A stretch of DNA of 64,000 nucleotides from Granulicella sp. dw_53. GTDB taxonomy: Bacteria; Acidobacteriota; Terriglobia; Terriglobales; Acidobacteriaceae. Both the position numbers and the translations under genes were made by a program. The notes below the pieces were generated by a model. It made no database searches, was not told where the DNA came from, and was given only the letters and a program-made list of their open reading frames with translations. Shown piece by piece: positions 16,205 through 25,459 of this stretch (within the stretch, counting starts at the first letter, position 1; each line of letters starts with the position of its first letter). The stretch is from contig NZ_JAAVUR010000012.1 of the NCBI RefSeq assembly GCF_018449545.1, forward strand, positions 124,001 to 188,000. The letters are read 5' to 3'.

Positions 16205-17689
16205 TTACGAAATGTCGAAACAGAGATACTTCACTTCGAGATAGTCATCGATGCCGTACTTCGAACCCTCACGTCCCAATCCGGATTGCTTCACGCCCCC
16301 AAAAGGCGCAACCTCTGTTGAGATCAATCCTTCGTTGATTCCGACCATTCCATACTCGAGCGCTTCGGAGACTCTCCAGATTCGTCCGATATCCCGCGTA
16401 TAGAAATATGCTGCTAGCCCGGACTCGGTATTGTTACTTCGAGCGATCACTTCTTCTTCCGTCGAGAAACGGATCAATGGAGCCACCGGTCCGAAGGTTT
16501 CCTCGTCGAGGAGCGCGGAGCCCTCTGAGATCTCGGTCAAGATTGTGGGTTGGAAGTACAAACCACCCAGCGCATGTGGCTGCCCACCAGTGTGTATCAG
16601 GGCTCCACGGGCGACCGCATCCCCGACGTGCGAAATTACCTTCTCGATGGCACTGTGATTGATCAGCGGGCCGATAGTCACTCCCTCGTCCAGGCCGTTG
16701 CCTACCTGTAGCTTGTCGACGGCTGCCGCCAGCCTCTCTGTAAAGAGGTTATAGATTCCGTTCTGAACATAGATTCGGTTCGCACATACACAGGTCTGGC
16801 CTGCATTGCGGAACTTCGAGGCCATCAGCCCTTCAACCGCTTTGTCTACGTTGGCGTCGTCGAAGACGATGAACGGTGCGTTCCCTCCAAGCTCCAGAGA
16901 GACCTTCTTAACCGTATCCGAGCACTGACGCAGAAGAATGCGGCCCACCTCGGTCGAGCCAGTGAAGGACAACTTACGAACCACTGTGCTGGATGTAAGC
17001 TCCCGTCCAATCTCTATCGCGTCTCCAGTAATTACGTTGAACACACCTGCTGGAATTCCTGCACGCTTGGCCAGTTCTGCCAAGGCCAGCGCGGAGAAGG
17101 GAGTCTCGGGCGCGGGCTTCACAACAATCGTGCAGCCCGCAGCCAACGCTGCGCCTGCCTTGCGCGTGATCATCGCGTTGGGGAAGTTCCACGGTGTAAT
17201 TGCCGCAACCACCCCGATAGGCTGCTTCAACGTAACGATCCGGCGATGCCGTGCATTGGCGGGAATTGTATCGCCATAGACTCGCCTTGCCTCACCGGAG
17301 AACCAGTGCAGAAATGAGGTGCCGTAGACGATCTCGCCACGAGCCTCAGCCAGCGGCTTCCCCTGCTCCAGTGTCAGAATTCTTCCGAGATCCTGTTGAT
17401 GTTCAAGGCAAAGGTCGGCCCAGTTGCCAATAGCATCCGAGCGCTCCTTCGCGCTCAGCGAACGCCACGCTGGCAACGCCTCTTCCGCGGCGCGAATCGC
17501 CAGCCTCGTTTCTTCGGCGCCGAAGCGAGGAACACGACCAAGCACCTTACCATCGTGTGGATTCAGTATTTCATCGACCGGGTCTCCCAACCATTGGCCA
17601 TCGATGAAACACTGCTCGCGAAATAGACCGTCATCCTGCAGCCCCAATGCGGAGGCGTTCCCACCCGAACTTATAGTGGAGGTCAGCAT
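16205..17689 (-). CDS. NAD(P)-dependent succinate / 2-oxoglutarate semialdehyde dehydrogenase
   Basis: Aldehyde dehydrogenase of 494 residues, GabD-like. Seen: cofactor-site ITPWNFPNAMITRKAG, the general base Glu in KVSLELGGNAPFIVF, the nucleophile Cys in FRNAGQTCVCANR, and the C-terminal GVKQSGLGREGSKYGIDDY. GabD-like members oxidise succinate semialdehyde; a closely related subgroup oxidises 2-oxoglutarate semialdehyde in non-phosphorylated aldonate and aldarate routes. Because its neighbours are sugar-acid dehydratases and hydroxyacid dehydrogenases, the 2-oxoglutarate semialdehyde role is the more attractive here (inference). Its ATG overlaps the stop of the upstream hydroxyacid dehydrogenase by seven bases, which suggests coupled translation. 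Confidence 0.9.
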   Translation of the reverse strand: MLTSTISSGGNASALGLQDDGLFREQCFIDGQWLGDPVDEILNPHDGKVLGRVPRFGAEETRLAIRAAEEALPAWRSLSAKERSDAIGNWADLCLEHQQDLGRILTLEQGKPLAEARGEIVYGTSFLHWFSGEARRVYGDTIPANARHRRIVTLKQPIGVVAAITPWNFPNAMITRKAGAALAAGCTIVVKPAPETPFSALALAELAKRAGIPAGVFNVITGDAIEIGRELTSSTVVRKLSFTGSTEVGRILLRQCSDTVKKVSLELGGNAPFIVFDDANVDKAVEGLMASKFRNAGQTCVCANRIYVQNGIYNLFTERLAAAVDKLQVGNGLDEGVTIGPLINHSAIEKVISHVGDAVARGALIHTGGQPHALGGLYFQPTILTEISEGSALLDEETFGPVAPLIRFSTEEEVIARSNNTESGLAAYFYTRDIGRIWRVSEALEYGMVGINEGLISTEVAPFGGVKQSGLGREGSKYGIDDYLEVKYLCFDIS

Positions 17690-18672
17690 AGCTGATTGTC
17701 CGCCTTTCGGCCTTGCTCAAAGGCCAGAAACCCGTCAAGAACTAAAAAGCCCATGGCATTCCGCGTATCGACTGTGGCGCTGGCAATATGAGGTGTAAGA
17801 AAGACGTTATGCAATGCTTTATATCGAGGATCGAAGTTAGGCTCGTCGGTAAACACATCGAGCCCTGCTGCAAAGATACGATTGCTTTGGAGCGCCTCTA
17901 TTAAAGCGTCGTCATCGATCGTCTCGCCACGCGAAATATTAACGATAACGGAATCGGCAGGAAGCAAGCTGATCCGCCGCCTGTCCAGGAACTTCACCAA
18001 CTCCGCACTTCCCGGCGCGAGTAGGAATAGAACGTCGCTTACCTCTAGCAAAGCCTCCGCTGTGGGGTGATAGGTTGCGCCTATACTCTCGTCCGGAGAG
18101 AGCGCCCTTCGGTTGTGATAATGCAACTTCATTCCGAATGCCGCTAGTCGTCGGGCAACAGCCTGCCCGATCCGTCCCATGCCGAGGATACCCGCACGTC
18201 TGCCAGTCAGGCTGATCCCCAGCAACTGGGTAGGTGCAAAGCCTGTCCATTTACCGGAACGCATCAAAGCGTCGGCCTCATGAGCGCGCCGTGCGGCATT
18301 CAGCATCAGCATCACGGCGAGATCTGCACATGCTTCAGACAACACCCCCGGAGAATAGAAGACGGCGACACCACACTCGCGGGCTGCTTCGAGATCAATA
18401 TGGTTATAACCCACGGACAATGTCCCGATTGCTTTCAGCGTTCCCTTCAGCCGCTCGAAGACAGAGCGGGGAATCGGTTGCATCGCTGAAGTCACAATAT
18501 AGTCGCAATTCAGCGCCGCCTCTGCTAACTCCATTGGACTAAGAACTACATCTTCCTTATTCATAATGAGTTCGTATCGTTCGGCCCTGCGCTCCACGGC
18601 CTCTGGCAATCGCCGGGAGACAAATACCTTCAAGTTTGGTGGCCGGGATTCGGGTTCCCCAACGTCACGCAT
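17683..18672 (-). CDS. D-2-hydroxyacid dehydrogenase, glyoxylate/hydroxypyruvate reductase type
   Basis: About 329 residues, first gene of the leftward operon. ATG 18670-18672 (MRDVGEPESR) is preferred because AAGGAG lies nine bases upstream; the longer frame from 18702 runs through that site. Motifs: NAD-binding GMGRIGQAVARRL, catalytic Arg in IVNISRGETID, the Glu in LDVFTDEPN, and catalytic His in LTPHIASAT, the signature of D-isomer-specific 2-hydroxyacid dehydrogenases such as GhrB. Expected reaction: NAD(P)H-linked reduction of a 2-keto acid (glyoxylate, hydroxypyruvate or 2-ketogluconate) or the reverse. Its promoter and a GntR-type operator lie in the 220-base gap shared with the divergent dehydratase gene. 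Confidence 0.9.
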   Translation of the reverse strand: MRDVGEPESRPPNLKVFVSRRLPEAVERRAERYELIMNKEDVVLSPMELAEAALNCDYIVTSAMQPIPRSVFERLKGTLKAIGTLSVGYNHIDLEAARECGVAVFYSPGVLSEACADLAVMLMLNAARRAHEADALMRSGKWTGFAPTQLLGISLTGRRAGILGMGRIGQAVARRLAAFGMKLHYHNRRALSPDESIGATYHPTAEALLEVSDVLFLLAPGSAELVKFLDRRRISLLPADSVIVNISRGETIDDDALIEALQSNRIFAAGLDVFTDEPNFDPRYKALHNVFLTPHIASATVDTRNAMGFLVLDGFLAFEQGRKADNQLC

Positions 18673-18753
18673 TTGTGCAGTCTCCTTCATTGGGAACGGC
18701 ATACTAAATAACTTTTTACAGAGAATCGACAGGGATCTGAGTTCGACAGCGCA

Positions 18754-18782
18754 AGCATACCGATAGAAATGATCTTCGGCAA
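18754..18782 (-). promoter_or_regulatory. promoter of the leftward catabolic operon
   Basis: On the minus strand TTGCCG (18777-18782), 17 bases, TATGCT (18754-18759). Start near 18747. The GntR-type operator at 18788-18800 sits immediately upstream of the -35 element. Confidence 0.55.
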
Positions 18783-18787
18783 GTTAA

Positions 18788-18800
18788 GTTGTATGACAAC
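18788..18800. promoter_or_regulatory. FadR/GntR-family operator GTTGT-ATG-ACAAC
   Basis: A perfect 5-bp inverted repeat whose core TTGTATGACAA fits the FadR-subfamily consensus TNGTNNNACNA at every fixed position. It lies between the two divergent promoters, and the island encodes an FCD-type GntR regulator at 25460-26278, its likely ligand (inference). Confidence 0.75.
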
Positions 18801-18827
18801 CAGTCTAGCCTACTATATGAAATGTTA

Positions 18828-18857
18828 TTGACGGCGCGGACACAATGTGCGTATAAA
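18828..18857 (+). promoter_or_regulatory. promoter of the rightward dehydratase operon
   Basis: TTGACG (18828-18833), 18 bases, TATAAA (18852-18857). Transcription would start near 18864, which rules out the GTG at 18847 as the start of the first dehydratase gene and supports ATG 18895. Confidence 0.7.
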
Positions 18858-18894
18858 GATTGCGCTTCCCAACTTCCGTATGAGGCCACGGTCA

Positions 18895-20244
18895 ATGCAA
18901 CAGCATTCACGATATGCCGCATCCCGTTTTCCCAGCTCTGCGGCTATGAGCCGCCGGCAGCTATTGGGCGGTCTCGTGGCAAGCGCTATCCTCGCTACCC
19001 CGTTCCGCACCCTTCTCGCACAGTCCCCTCTGGGGACAGAGGCAAGAAGAGGAGACACCCTCAAGATCACGGACCTGGAGCTGATCCAGGTCAAGGGACA
19101 TTACGACGCGACCCCTACTGTGGACAATCAACCAGAGGTCACACCGCTTGCCATCTACGACGGTTATAAGGCAAAGGTCTATGAAGATAAGTCTGGACCA
19201 AGTAAGCAGATCGAAACATCTGCGATCTACCTGTACATTCATACTGCGGGCGGCTTAGACGGATTCTACGGCCCCATCGACCGGGAAGCTGCCTTCGTCG
19301 TTCGTGAACAGTTACGCCCCTTTCTGATCGGCAAAGATGTACTGGCCGGTGAAGAGTTGTGGGATCAGATGTATCGGTCCAATCGCCACTCTCGCGATGG
19401 CATCTTCATGATGGCAATCAGCGCAGTCGACAATACCCTCTGGGACCTGCGCGGACGTTACTACAACGTTCCGGTCTATCGGCTCCTTGGAGGCCCTACA
19501 CGGGAATCCGTCGAAGCATATTCGAGCACACTGGGGTTTTCGCTCCAACCAGATGCGGTGAGGAAGCGTTGTCTGGCGCTAAAGAATGAAGGCTTCCGTA
19601 ATCAGAAGTGGTTCATGGGCTATGGCCCGGGGGATGGACCTGAAGGCATGCGCCGCAATGTGGAATTGGTTCGCATCTTGCGCGAGACCTTAGGCGACGA
19701 CGTGGAGATCATGTTCGATTCCTTCAGTGGTTGGGACCTGACCTATGCGCTTGAGTGGGCGCACCAAGTTGAACGATACCGCCCTCGCTGGATGGAGGAG
19801 TCAACACACCCTGAGAAGATTGAGACCTTCAGCACGCTTCGTCGAAGCACATCCATTCCCATCGCATCGGGGGAACACTTTTATGGCCGCTGGGAGGTCG
19901 AGCGCTATCTCAATGCTGGCGGGCTCTCCGTCGTGCAGGCCGATCCTGAATGGTGTGGCGGAATATCAGAGCTACTCAAGATCGGTACCATCGCAAGCGT
20001 GCATGACGTACCTGTTATTCCGCACGGTCACAGCCTTCATGCGGCACTGCATGTGATTCTCAGTCAGTCGCCCATGACTTTTCCGCTGGCAGAGTACCTC
20101 GTGATCAAGATGCGCTCTTACTACCATTTTGAAGCGAATCCGCCGGTACCGGTGCGTGCGCATTTCTCCGTCCCAAAGGGTCCCGGCTTCGGTATCACGC
20201 TTGATGAAGGCAAGGTCGAGTCCCGTAAAGTGCTCGCTTTTTAA
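18895..20244 (+). CDS. Tat-exported enolase-superfamily dehydratase 1 (mandelate racemase/rhamnonate dehydratase-like)
   Basis: About 449 residues. The start ATG 18895 is chosen over GTG 18847 because a TATAAA box overlaps the latter, and GAGG precedes 18895; an internal MSRRQ at 18946 is possible. The N-terminus holds a twin-arginine signal, SRRQLLGGLVASAILA, then an Ala-x-Ala-like end at LLAQ. The mature part is an enolase-superfamily barrel: metal ligands in EIMFDSFSGWD (Asp), WMEEST (Glu) and ASGEHFYGR (Glu), and the catalytic His in IPHGHS. NQKWFMGYGPGDG takes the usual acid/base Lys position. The PHGHS and GWDLTYALEWA features recall L-rhamnonate-type acid-sugar dehydratases, which turn an aldonate into a 2-keto-3-deoxy acid. 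Export of such an enzyme is unusual. Next gene follows after 30 bases. Confidence 0.8.
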   Translation: MQQHSRYAASRFPSSAAMSRRQLLGGLVASAILATPFRTLLAQSPLGTEARRGDTLKITDLELIQVKGHYDATPTVDNQPEVTPLAIYDGYKAKVYEDKSGPSKQIETSAIYLYIHTAGGLDGFYGPIDREAAFVVREQLRPFLIGKDVLAGEELWDQMYRSNRHSRDGIFMMAISAVDNTLWDLRGRYYNVPVYRLLGGPTRESVEAYSSTLGFSLQPDAVRKRCLALKNEGFRNQKWFMGYGPGDGPEGMRRNVELVRILRETLGDDVEIMFDSFSGWDLTYALEWAHQVERYRPRWMEESTHPEKIETFSTLRRSTSIPIASGEHFYGRWEVERYLNAGGLSVVQADPEWCGGISELLKIGTIASVHDVPVIPHGHSLHAALHVILSQSPMTFPLAEYLVIKMRSYYHFEANPPVPVRAHFSVPKGPGFGITLDEGKVESRKVLAF

Positions 20245-20274
20245 TCCAAATAGCTCTACTTGAGGATCTATATC

Positions 20275-21480
20275 TTGAACAGACGAAACTTTCTCACCTC
20301 CTCGACCGTTGCGGCCATAGCATTTCCTATTGCCTCACAACTGCAGACTCTCTCCGCGCAGGTAACTGAAGGACTAAAGATTACCTCCATGGAGACTGAA
20401 CTGCTTCGCATGCCTCCGGGCAAACCCTTTTTGGACGCGATTCATCGCTTTGGATCGGAAGGTGGCGGAGTCGTGTTGCGCTTGAAGACCAACAGCAACA
20501 TCACGGGCTGGGGCTACATCTCCTTCGGCGCTGAGATTGGCGGTCCCGGGATAGTGGAAGGTATCCTCCAGAACCTCCTCAAGCCGGCGTTGATAGGCCA
20601 GGACCCCACTATGTCCAAGAGGCTGCGCCATGAGATGTGGCGGGCCGCCGAGTACAGCGGTACTTCCGGTCTTGTTACCTGTGCCATGGCCGCTGTCGAT
20701 ATGGCGTTGTGGGATATCGTCGGCAAAGTTGCCAAGATGCCTGTCTATCGTCTGCTGGGAGGCTATCGTTCGAGCCTGCCCACTTATGACATGTGTGGTT
20801 GGTACTACGATAACGACGACGACCTGTCACAATTTCAAAAACAGATTCAAGGAGCATTAGAAGAAGGCTTTCACGCCGTCAAGATCAAGGTGGGTCGCTA
20901 CACCCTCGATGACGATGTCAAGCGGATCAAGGCTGCGCAGGCACTGCTTGGCAAAGATCGCCGCTTAATGGTTGACGCCAACCAGAAGTTCAACTTCACA
21001 GATGCTCTCGCACGCGGCCGCGTTTATCAGGAGCTTGGTTGTTTCTGGTATGAAGAGCCGATGATGCCGCACGCAAAGAAAGAATACGGAGCGCTCGCAG
21101 CGGAACTCGACATCCGTATTGCAACTGGAGAAAACCTTTACGGCAAGTATGAATTCCTTGAACAACTACGCATAGGCGGTGCTGATGTAGTGCAGCCCGA
21201 TAACCGTCGAGCAGGCGGGGTTACGGAGTGGATGGAAATTGGAGCGATCGCTGATGCATTCAATGTAGAGCTCGCGAGCCATGGAGGAGCCCCCACCAAC
21301 ATGCATATGTTACTCGCGATGCCGAACGCCATTTACATGGAGTCCGGCAGTCTGAAGAGCGATACGACACATGTGGAGACTCTACGACTTGTCAATGGAG
21401 AAATTCCGGCACCGGAGGATCCCGGCATGGGCAATGAGCTCCGCCGCGACTTCATCGACAAATATAAGGTTCGCTCTTGA
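20275..21480 (+). CDS. Tat-exported enolase-superfamily dehydratase 2 (mandelate racemase/muconate lactonizing type)
   Basis: About 401 residues from TTG 20275-20277, preceded by TTGAGGA with 9-base spacing; an earlier TTG at 20260 is part of that site. The Tat signal reads NRRNFLTSSTVAAIAF with cleavage near LSAQ. Catalytic residues of the mandelate racemase subgroup are all visible: KIKVG (Lys of the KxK motif), MVDANQKF (Asp), WYEEPM (Glu), ATGENLYG (Glu) and ASHGGAPT (His). It is only about half the similarity range of dehydratase 1, so the two are not a recent duplication and may act on different epimers or in succession. Secretion of both is supported by two independent twin-arginine motifs. 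Receptor 2 starts 60 bases later on the same strand, with its own ribosome-binding site. Confidence 0.85.
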   Translation: MNRRNFLTSSTVAAIAFPIASQLQTLSAQVTEGLKITSMETELLRMPPGKPFLDAIHRFGSEGGGVVLRLKTNSNITGWGYISFGAEIGGPGIVEGILQNLLKPALIGQDPTMSKRLRHEMWRAAEYSGTSGLVTCAMAAVDMALWDIVGKVAKMPVYRLLGGYRSSLPTYDMCGWYYDNDDDLSQFQKQIQGALEEGFHAVKIKVGRYTLDDDVKRIKAAQALLGKDRRLMVDANQKFNFTDALARGRVYQELGCFWYEEPMMPHAKKEYGALAAELDIRIATGENLYGKYEFLEQLRIGGADVVQPDNRRAGGVTEWMEIGAIADAFNVELASHGGAPTNMHMLLAMPNAIYMESGSLKSDTTHVETLRLVNGEIPAPEDPGMGNELRRDFIDKYKVRS

Positions 21481-21539
21481 ACAGCTCTTCGGTCGAAGCT
21501 CTTCGCAATATACGAAATTCATATTTTTGGAGGTACAAC

Positions 21540-24500
21540 ATGCAGCATCGAACACATTTGCTTTCATTTGCATTCTTCTTTCTCAGTGTGGTCACCGCCA
21601 ACGCGCAGTTTGAAGTGGGTTCCATCACCGGTGCGGTAACGGATATATCGGGAGCACGCCTGCCGGCCGCTACGGTAGAAGCCACTCAGAACTCGACGAA
21701 CTCATCTAGAAAGACAACAACTTCAGCAACGGGGGAGTACACCTTCGTTGGTCTGCAACCTGGCGTCTATACGATCAAAGTTACACTGAGTGGCTTCAGC
21801 GATCAGATCCGCAGTGTGAACGTCGCGGTGTCGGAGCGTGTAGAAGCGAATGTCTCACTCAATGTTGGCAGCGCAACGGCTACGGTGGATGTGGACGCGA
21901 CTTCGACAGCGGTTAATCTGGAGACAGGCTCCTCGGAACTCGGTAATGTCCGTTCGCAGGATCAGGTTCAGGGTCTGCCGCTGAACAGCCGCAACTTTAC
22001 GCAACTGGTCTATCTTGCGCCCGGGGTCAATAATCGTGGAAACTCCGCCAACTCTGTCTCCCAGGGATACACGAACGGTCGCGGTACCAACGGTGCAGTT
22101 ATCGGCGGTAATCCACCTGAAGATACGGTGTACCTCCTCGATGGAATCCAAAGCATGGATAATGACGCAGATGATCTCATCCTGTTTCCAGTAGTCGACG
22201 CCATTGGTGAATTCAAGGTTCAAACCAGCGCGGCACCCGCAGCCTTCGGCGGTAGTCCGGCTATTATCAACGTGTCCTTCCGCTCAGGAACGAGCAAGCT
22301 GCACGGAACGCTATACGAGTTCGTCCGCAATAATATCTTTGACGCCAAGAACTACTTTGACTCCCCAACCAAGCCGATTCCACCGTTCCATATGAACCAG
22401 TTCGGGGCGAACCTGTCTGGTCCAATCGTCATCCCTCACCTCTTCAATGGACGTGACAAGCTATTTTTCTTCATCGACTACGAAGGGAAGCGTCAGAACC
22501 AGGCACAAACCTATACCAGCACAGTCCCAACAGCAGCCTTTCGAGCTGGAGACTTCGGTGCTCTGTGCACGGCCGGTTTCAATGCAGCGGGTCTGTGCAT
22601 GGCCCCGGCAGCTCAGCTGGCCGCGCAACAGATCTATGTACCAGGAACGGCGGCATCCACGGGTGCCGCTAAAATTCCGCTGCCGTTCAACCGGCTAACC
22701 TCTATCGACCCCACCTCAGCGAACCTCGCCGCGCTGTATCCCGCACCGACCTCGCCCGGAATCTCAAACAACTTCCTCTTCAATGGCCCCGTCATCAATA
22801 ATATCCACCAGGGTGACGCCCGCATTGACTATCACTCGAATATGACCACAATCTTCGGGCGCTTCAGTAAAGAAAACCCCTACACGATTACACCCGGTTA
22901 TCTTCCAGCGCCTGCCGTCGGCGGTGGTCCCTCTCGACCTGGGGCCACTGAAATCCCAGCCTGGCAGGGGGTGCTTGGATACAGCCGCACCTTTGGAGGC
23001 AATAAGTTCTACGAAGGCCGTCTTGGCTACTCCCGCATGACCGAGCTCATCATTGATACCGACTCTACAATGGGGAATCTTGCCGAGCAATTGGGCATAC
23101 CGAACGCCAATCGCAGTGGCACTGGCCTTACCAATATCAGTATCTCTGGCGGTACAGTCGGCCTTGGTGATGGTTCCGGAAGTCTTCAGAAGGTCAACAA
23201 CAACTGGGAGGTGGATCAGGCATTCACTCTCATCAAAGGAAACCATGAGTTGAAGGTTGGCGTTGACTTCCAGAGTCGCCGCTTCGCATTTTTCTCTCCT
23301 ACCTACCCCGTTGGCCAAATGACTTTCTCTGGCGTCTACACCGGCAATGGCTTCGCAGACTTTCTCTCTGGGCGGCCCATTAGCTCAACCCTCGACGTCA
23401 ATCAATTTTTTAGCCTGCTTCGCTTTCAAACCAGCTACTATGTCCAGGACAACTGGCGTGTCAGTCCCAAACTAACCTTCAACTTTGGCCTTCGCGACGA
23501 TACCGTCACTCCTTGGACTGAGCGCTCAAACCGGCTTGCTGGCTTCTCGCCGCTGAACGGCGGTCAGCTCATTCCGGTTGGAACCGATCCCGCCTTCCCG
23601 GGCAATCACATCACAGACGGGCGCTATACAAACTTTGGTCCACGTTTCGGCTTCTCATGTTCCATAAATAGCCGTACAGTTCTGCGCGGTGGAGTAGGCA
23701 TCTTCTACGCTTTTCAGAACAATACCTCCAACGTCAACCAGGCAGTCAACGCACCTTTCCATGGCTCACTGGTCGCCAATAATAACTCTGGCAACTACGC
23801 TGCCGCGGCTCCCATATCGGCCGGATTTCCTGCGGCACGTCCTACCCTTTATCCGACAGCCGGTACGAACTTCGTCTACTATCCTCGCAGCTACAAGAAC
23901 CCCTCCGCGAACGAGTGGAATCTGAACCTGCAAACGCAACTCACCAAGAAAGACGTACTTTCCATCGCTTACGTAGGTCAGACGGGCGTGCACGTTCTCG
24001 TCGTGAACAACATCAATCTTGCTTCACCCGGGAGCGGAGCGGTAGCCGCACGCAGGCCGTTTCCGAACCTCGCGGACGGCACTCAAAACAATCCGACCGG
24101 TAGTTCCTCTTACCACTCGTTTCAAGCCAGTTATATCTATACCGCCTCTAAAGGACTTCACTTACAAGGCGCATACACTTATTCTCACAGCCTCGATAAC
24201 ACAAGCGGCACTGGTTCAAGCGTTGCCTATCAGAATCCCTATGTTCTTTCCAGCTACTATGGCAATTCTGACTTCGACCTTCGTCATAGTCTCGTCCTAA
24301 GCCAAACCTATGAGCTTCCGTTTGGCCGCGGCCACACATTCCTCCCAGATGCTGGTCTGCTAACAGATCTCCTCGTTGGCGGTTGGCAACTCAACAGTAT
24401 CGATACCTTTCAGACAGGATCGCCATACACTCCCACGATGGCGACTTCAAACCTCAACAATGGTACCGGCGTTCAATATCCAAATCGCATCGGTTCCGGC

Positions 24501-24839
24501 AAATTAGCAAACCGTAACCCACTCGCCTGGTTCAATACAGCGGACTTTGTCGCACCGCCCGCTTTCACATTTGGCAATTCTGGCCGTAATATTCTCTACG
24601 GCCCCGGCACAAAGCAGTTCGATGTATCTATCTTCAAGACCGTCCACCTCAACGAATCGGCGACTCACTATCTGCAGTTCCGGGCCGAGGCTTTCAATGT
24701 CTTCAATATCCCTCAGTTCAACAACCCCAACGCTCAAATCGGGGGTGTCAATGCAGGAAAGATATCCTCCGCTGGCCAGCCGGTTCTTTTCCAAAGAACC
24801 TCTCGCGAAATCCAACTTGCAGCTAAACTTTATTTCTAG
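21540..24839 (+). CDS. Oar-like TonB-dependent receptor 2 of the acid-sugar island
   Basis: Outer-membrane receptor of 1099 residues. ATG 21540 is fixed by GGAGG seven bases upstream; an ORF extension to 21477 overlaps the preceding stop. Order: signal peptide to about residue 23 (VVTANAQ), regulatory-like beta domain (GSITGAVTDISGARLPAATV), plug (QGLPLNSRNFTQLVYLAPGV, DTVYLLDGIQSMDNDADD), then the barrel ending KLYF. The stretch FRSGTSKLHGTLYEFVRNN is the usual plug/barrel junction of this family. Lying between the secreted dehydratases and the cupin, it is the best candidate for the outer-membrane entry of the island's substrate, perhaps a polyhydroxy-acid or lignin- or pectin-derived uronate oligomer (inference). 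A long hairpin follows it. Confidence 0.9.
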   Translation: MQHRTHLLSFAFFFLSVVTANAQFEVGSITGAVTDISGARLPAATVEATQNSTNSSRKTTTSATGEYTFVGLQPGVYTIKVTLSGFSDQIRSVNVAVSERVEANVSLNVGSATATVDVDATSTAVNLETGSSELGNVRSQDQVQGLPLNSRNFTQLVYLAPGVNNRGNSANSVSQGYTNGRGTNGAVIGGNPPEDTVYLLDGIQSMDNDADDLILFPVVDAIGEFKVQTSAAPAAFGGSPAIINVSFRSGTSKLHGTLYEFVRNNIFDAKNYFDSPTKPIPPFHMNQFGANLSGPIVIPHLFNGRDKLFFFIDYEGKRQNQAQTYTSTVPTAAFRAGDFGALCTAGFNAAGLCMAPAAQLAAQQIYVPGTAASTGAAKIPLPFNRLTSIDPTSANLAALYPAPTSPGISNNFLFNGPVINNIHQGDARIDYHSNMTTIFGRFSKENPYTITPGYLPAPAVGGGPSRPGATEIPAWQGVLGYSRTFGGNKFYEGRLGYSRMTELIIDTDSTMGNLAEQLGIPNANRSGTGLTNISISGGTVGLGDGSGSLQKVNNNWEVDQAFTLIKGNHELKVGVDFQSRRFAFFSPTYPVGQMTFSGVYTGNGFADFLSGRPISSTLDVNQFFSLLRFQTSYYVQDNWRVSPKLTFNFGLRDDTVTPWTERSNRLAGFSPLNGGQLIPVGTDPAFPGNHITDGRYTNFGPRFGFSCSINSRTVLRGGVGIFYAFQNNTSNVNQAVNAPFHGSLVANNNSGNYAAAAPISAGFPAARPTLYPTAGTNFVYYPRSYKNPSANEWNLNLQTQLTKKDVLSIAYVGQTGVHVLVVNNINLASPGSGAVAARRPFPNLADGTQNNPTGSSSYHSFQASYIYTASKGLHLQGAYTYSHSLDNTSGTGSSVAYQNPYVLSSYYGNSDFDLRHSLVLSQTYELPFGRGHTFLPDAGLLTDLLVGGWQLNSIDTFQTGSPYTPTMATSNLNNGTGVQYPNRIGSGKLANRNPLAWFNTADFVAPPAFTFGNSGRNILYGPGTKQFDVSIFKTVHLNESATHYLQFRAEAFNVFNIPQFNNPNAQIGGVNAGKISSAGQPVLFQRTSREIQLAAKLYF

Positions 24840-24852
24840 TCTGCCCCACTGC

Positions 24853-24888
24853 CACGTCGTAGCGGGGTTGTTATCCCGCTACGACGTG
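24853..24888 (+). terminator. 14-bp perfect hairpin between receptor 2 and the cupin gene
   Basis: CACGTCGTAGCGGG (24853-24866) pairs completely with CCCGCTACGACGTG (24875-24888) around an 8-base loop. There is no T tract, so it could slow or attenuate transcription into the cupin gene or protect the 3' end of the receptor message. Confidence 0.6.
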
Positions 24889-24908
24889 ATCAAGTTCATG
24901 GAGAGAGC

Positions 24909-25409
24909 ATGACCTTTGCTACCCTCAACACTGTTGTGGCATTTACTTTCATGGCGCTTACCGTATCAAGCGCCCAGACCAGCAAGATCGATGTCTATAC
25001 GGCTGAGCAGTTGACAGCCTCGTCAACAAAGGCCGCCCTAAAACCAGGCGAAACCCCAAGCGTCCTTGAACATTACCCGAATCACTACACCATGCTTATT
25101 ACTCGTCGCGATAACGGTCAATCCGAACTGCATGAGCATGTTGCCGATGTCTTTTTCGTAGCGGGCGGAAGTGCTCAGCTATGGACTGGAGGGTCGATGC
25201 AGAATGATAAAGTCACAGAGCCGGGCGAACATCGTGGTTCGGGTCTGTTCGGCGCATCGGTCGTCTCTCTAAAACGTGGCGATCTTGTGCATATACCGGC
25301 AAACGTGCCGCACCAACTGCGGCTCGCTCCCGGAGATACTTTCACTTACTTCGTCGTAAAGGTTCATGAGGACAGTGCAATAGCACCTCTACCCAAACCG
25401 TCCCGCTAG
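24909..25409 (+). CDS. secreted cupin-domain protein
   Basis: 166 residues. ATG 24909 has GGAGAGAGC just upstream. Residues 1-22 form a signal peptide ending SSAQ. The rest is a single cupin beta barrel: the first metal motif reads SELHEHVADVFFVAGGSAQL (two His, one further acidic position), the second is LVHIPANVPHQL with the third His. Such small exported cupins in sugar-acid gene sets are usually isomerases, epimerases or binding proteins for the sugar acid; here the site is intact for a divalent metal. It lies between receptor 2 and the regulator, so it probably acts on the same substrate in the periplasm. The precise reaction cannot be read from sequence. Confidence 0.8.
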   Translation: MTFATLNTVVAFTFMALTVSSAQTSKIDVYTAEQLTASSTKAALKPGETPSVLEHYPNHYTMLITRRDNGQSELHEHVADVFFVAGGSAQLWTGGSMQNDKVTEPGEHRGSGLFGASVVSLKRGDLVHIPANVPHQLRLAPGDTFTYFVVKVHEDSAIAPLPKPSR

Positions 25410-25459
25410 GACGTAAGTCTGGGTCGGATTGTTCACCAGTTGCGATACGCTTAAAGGAC

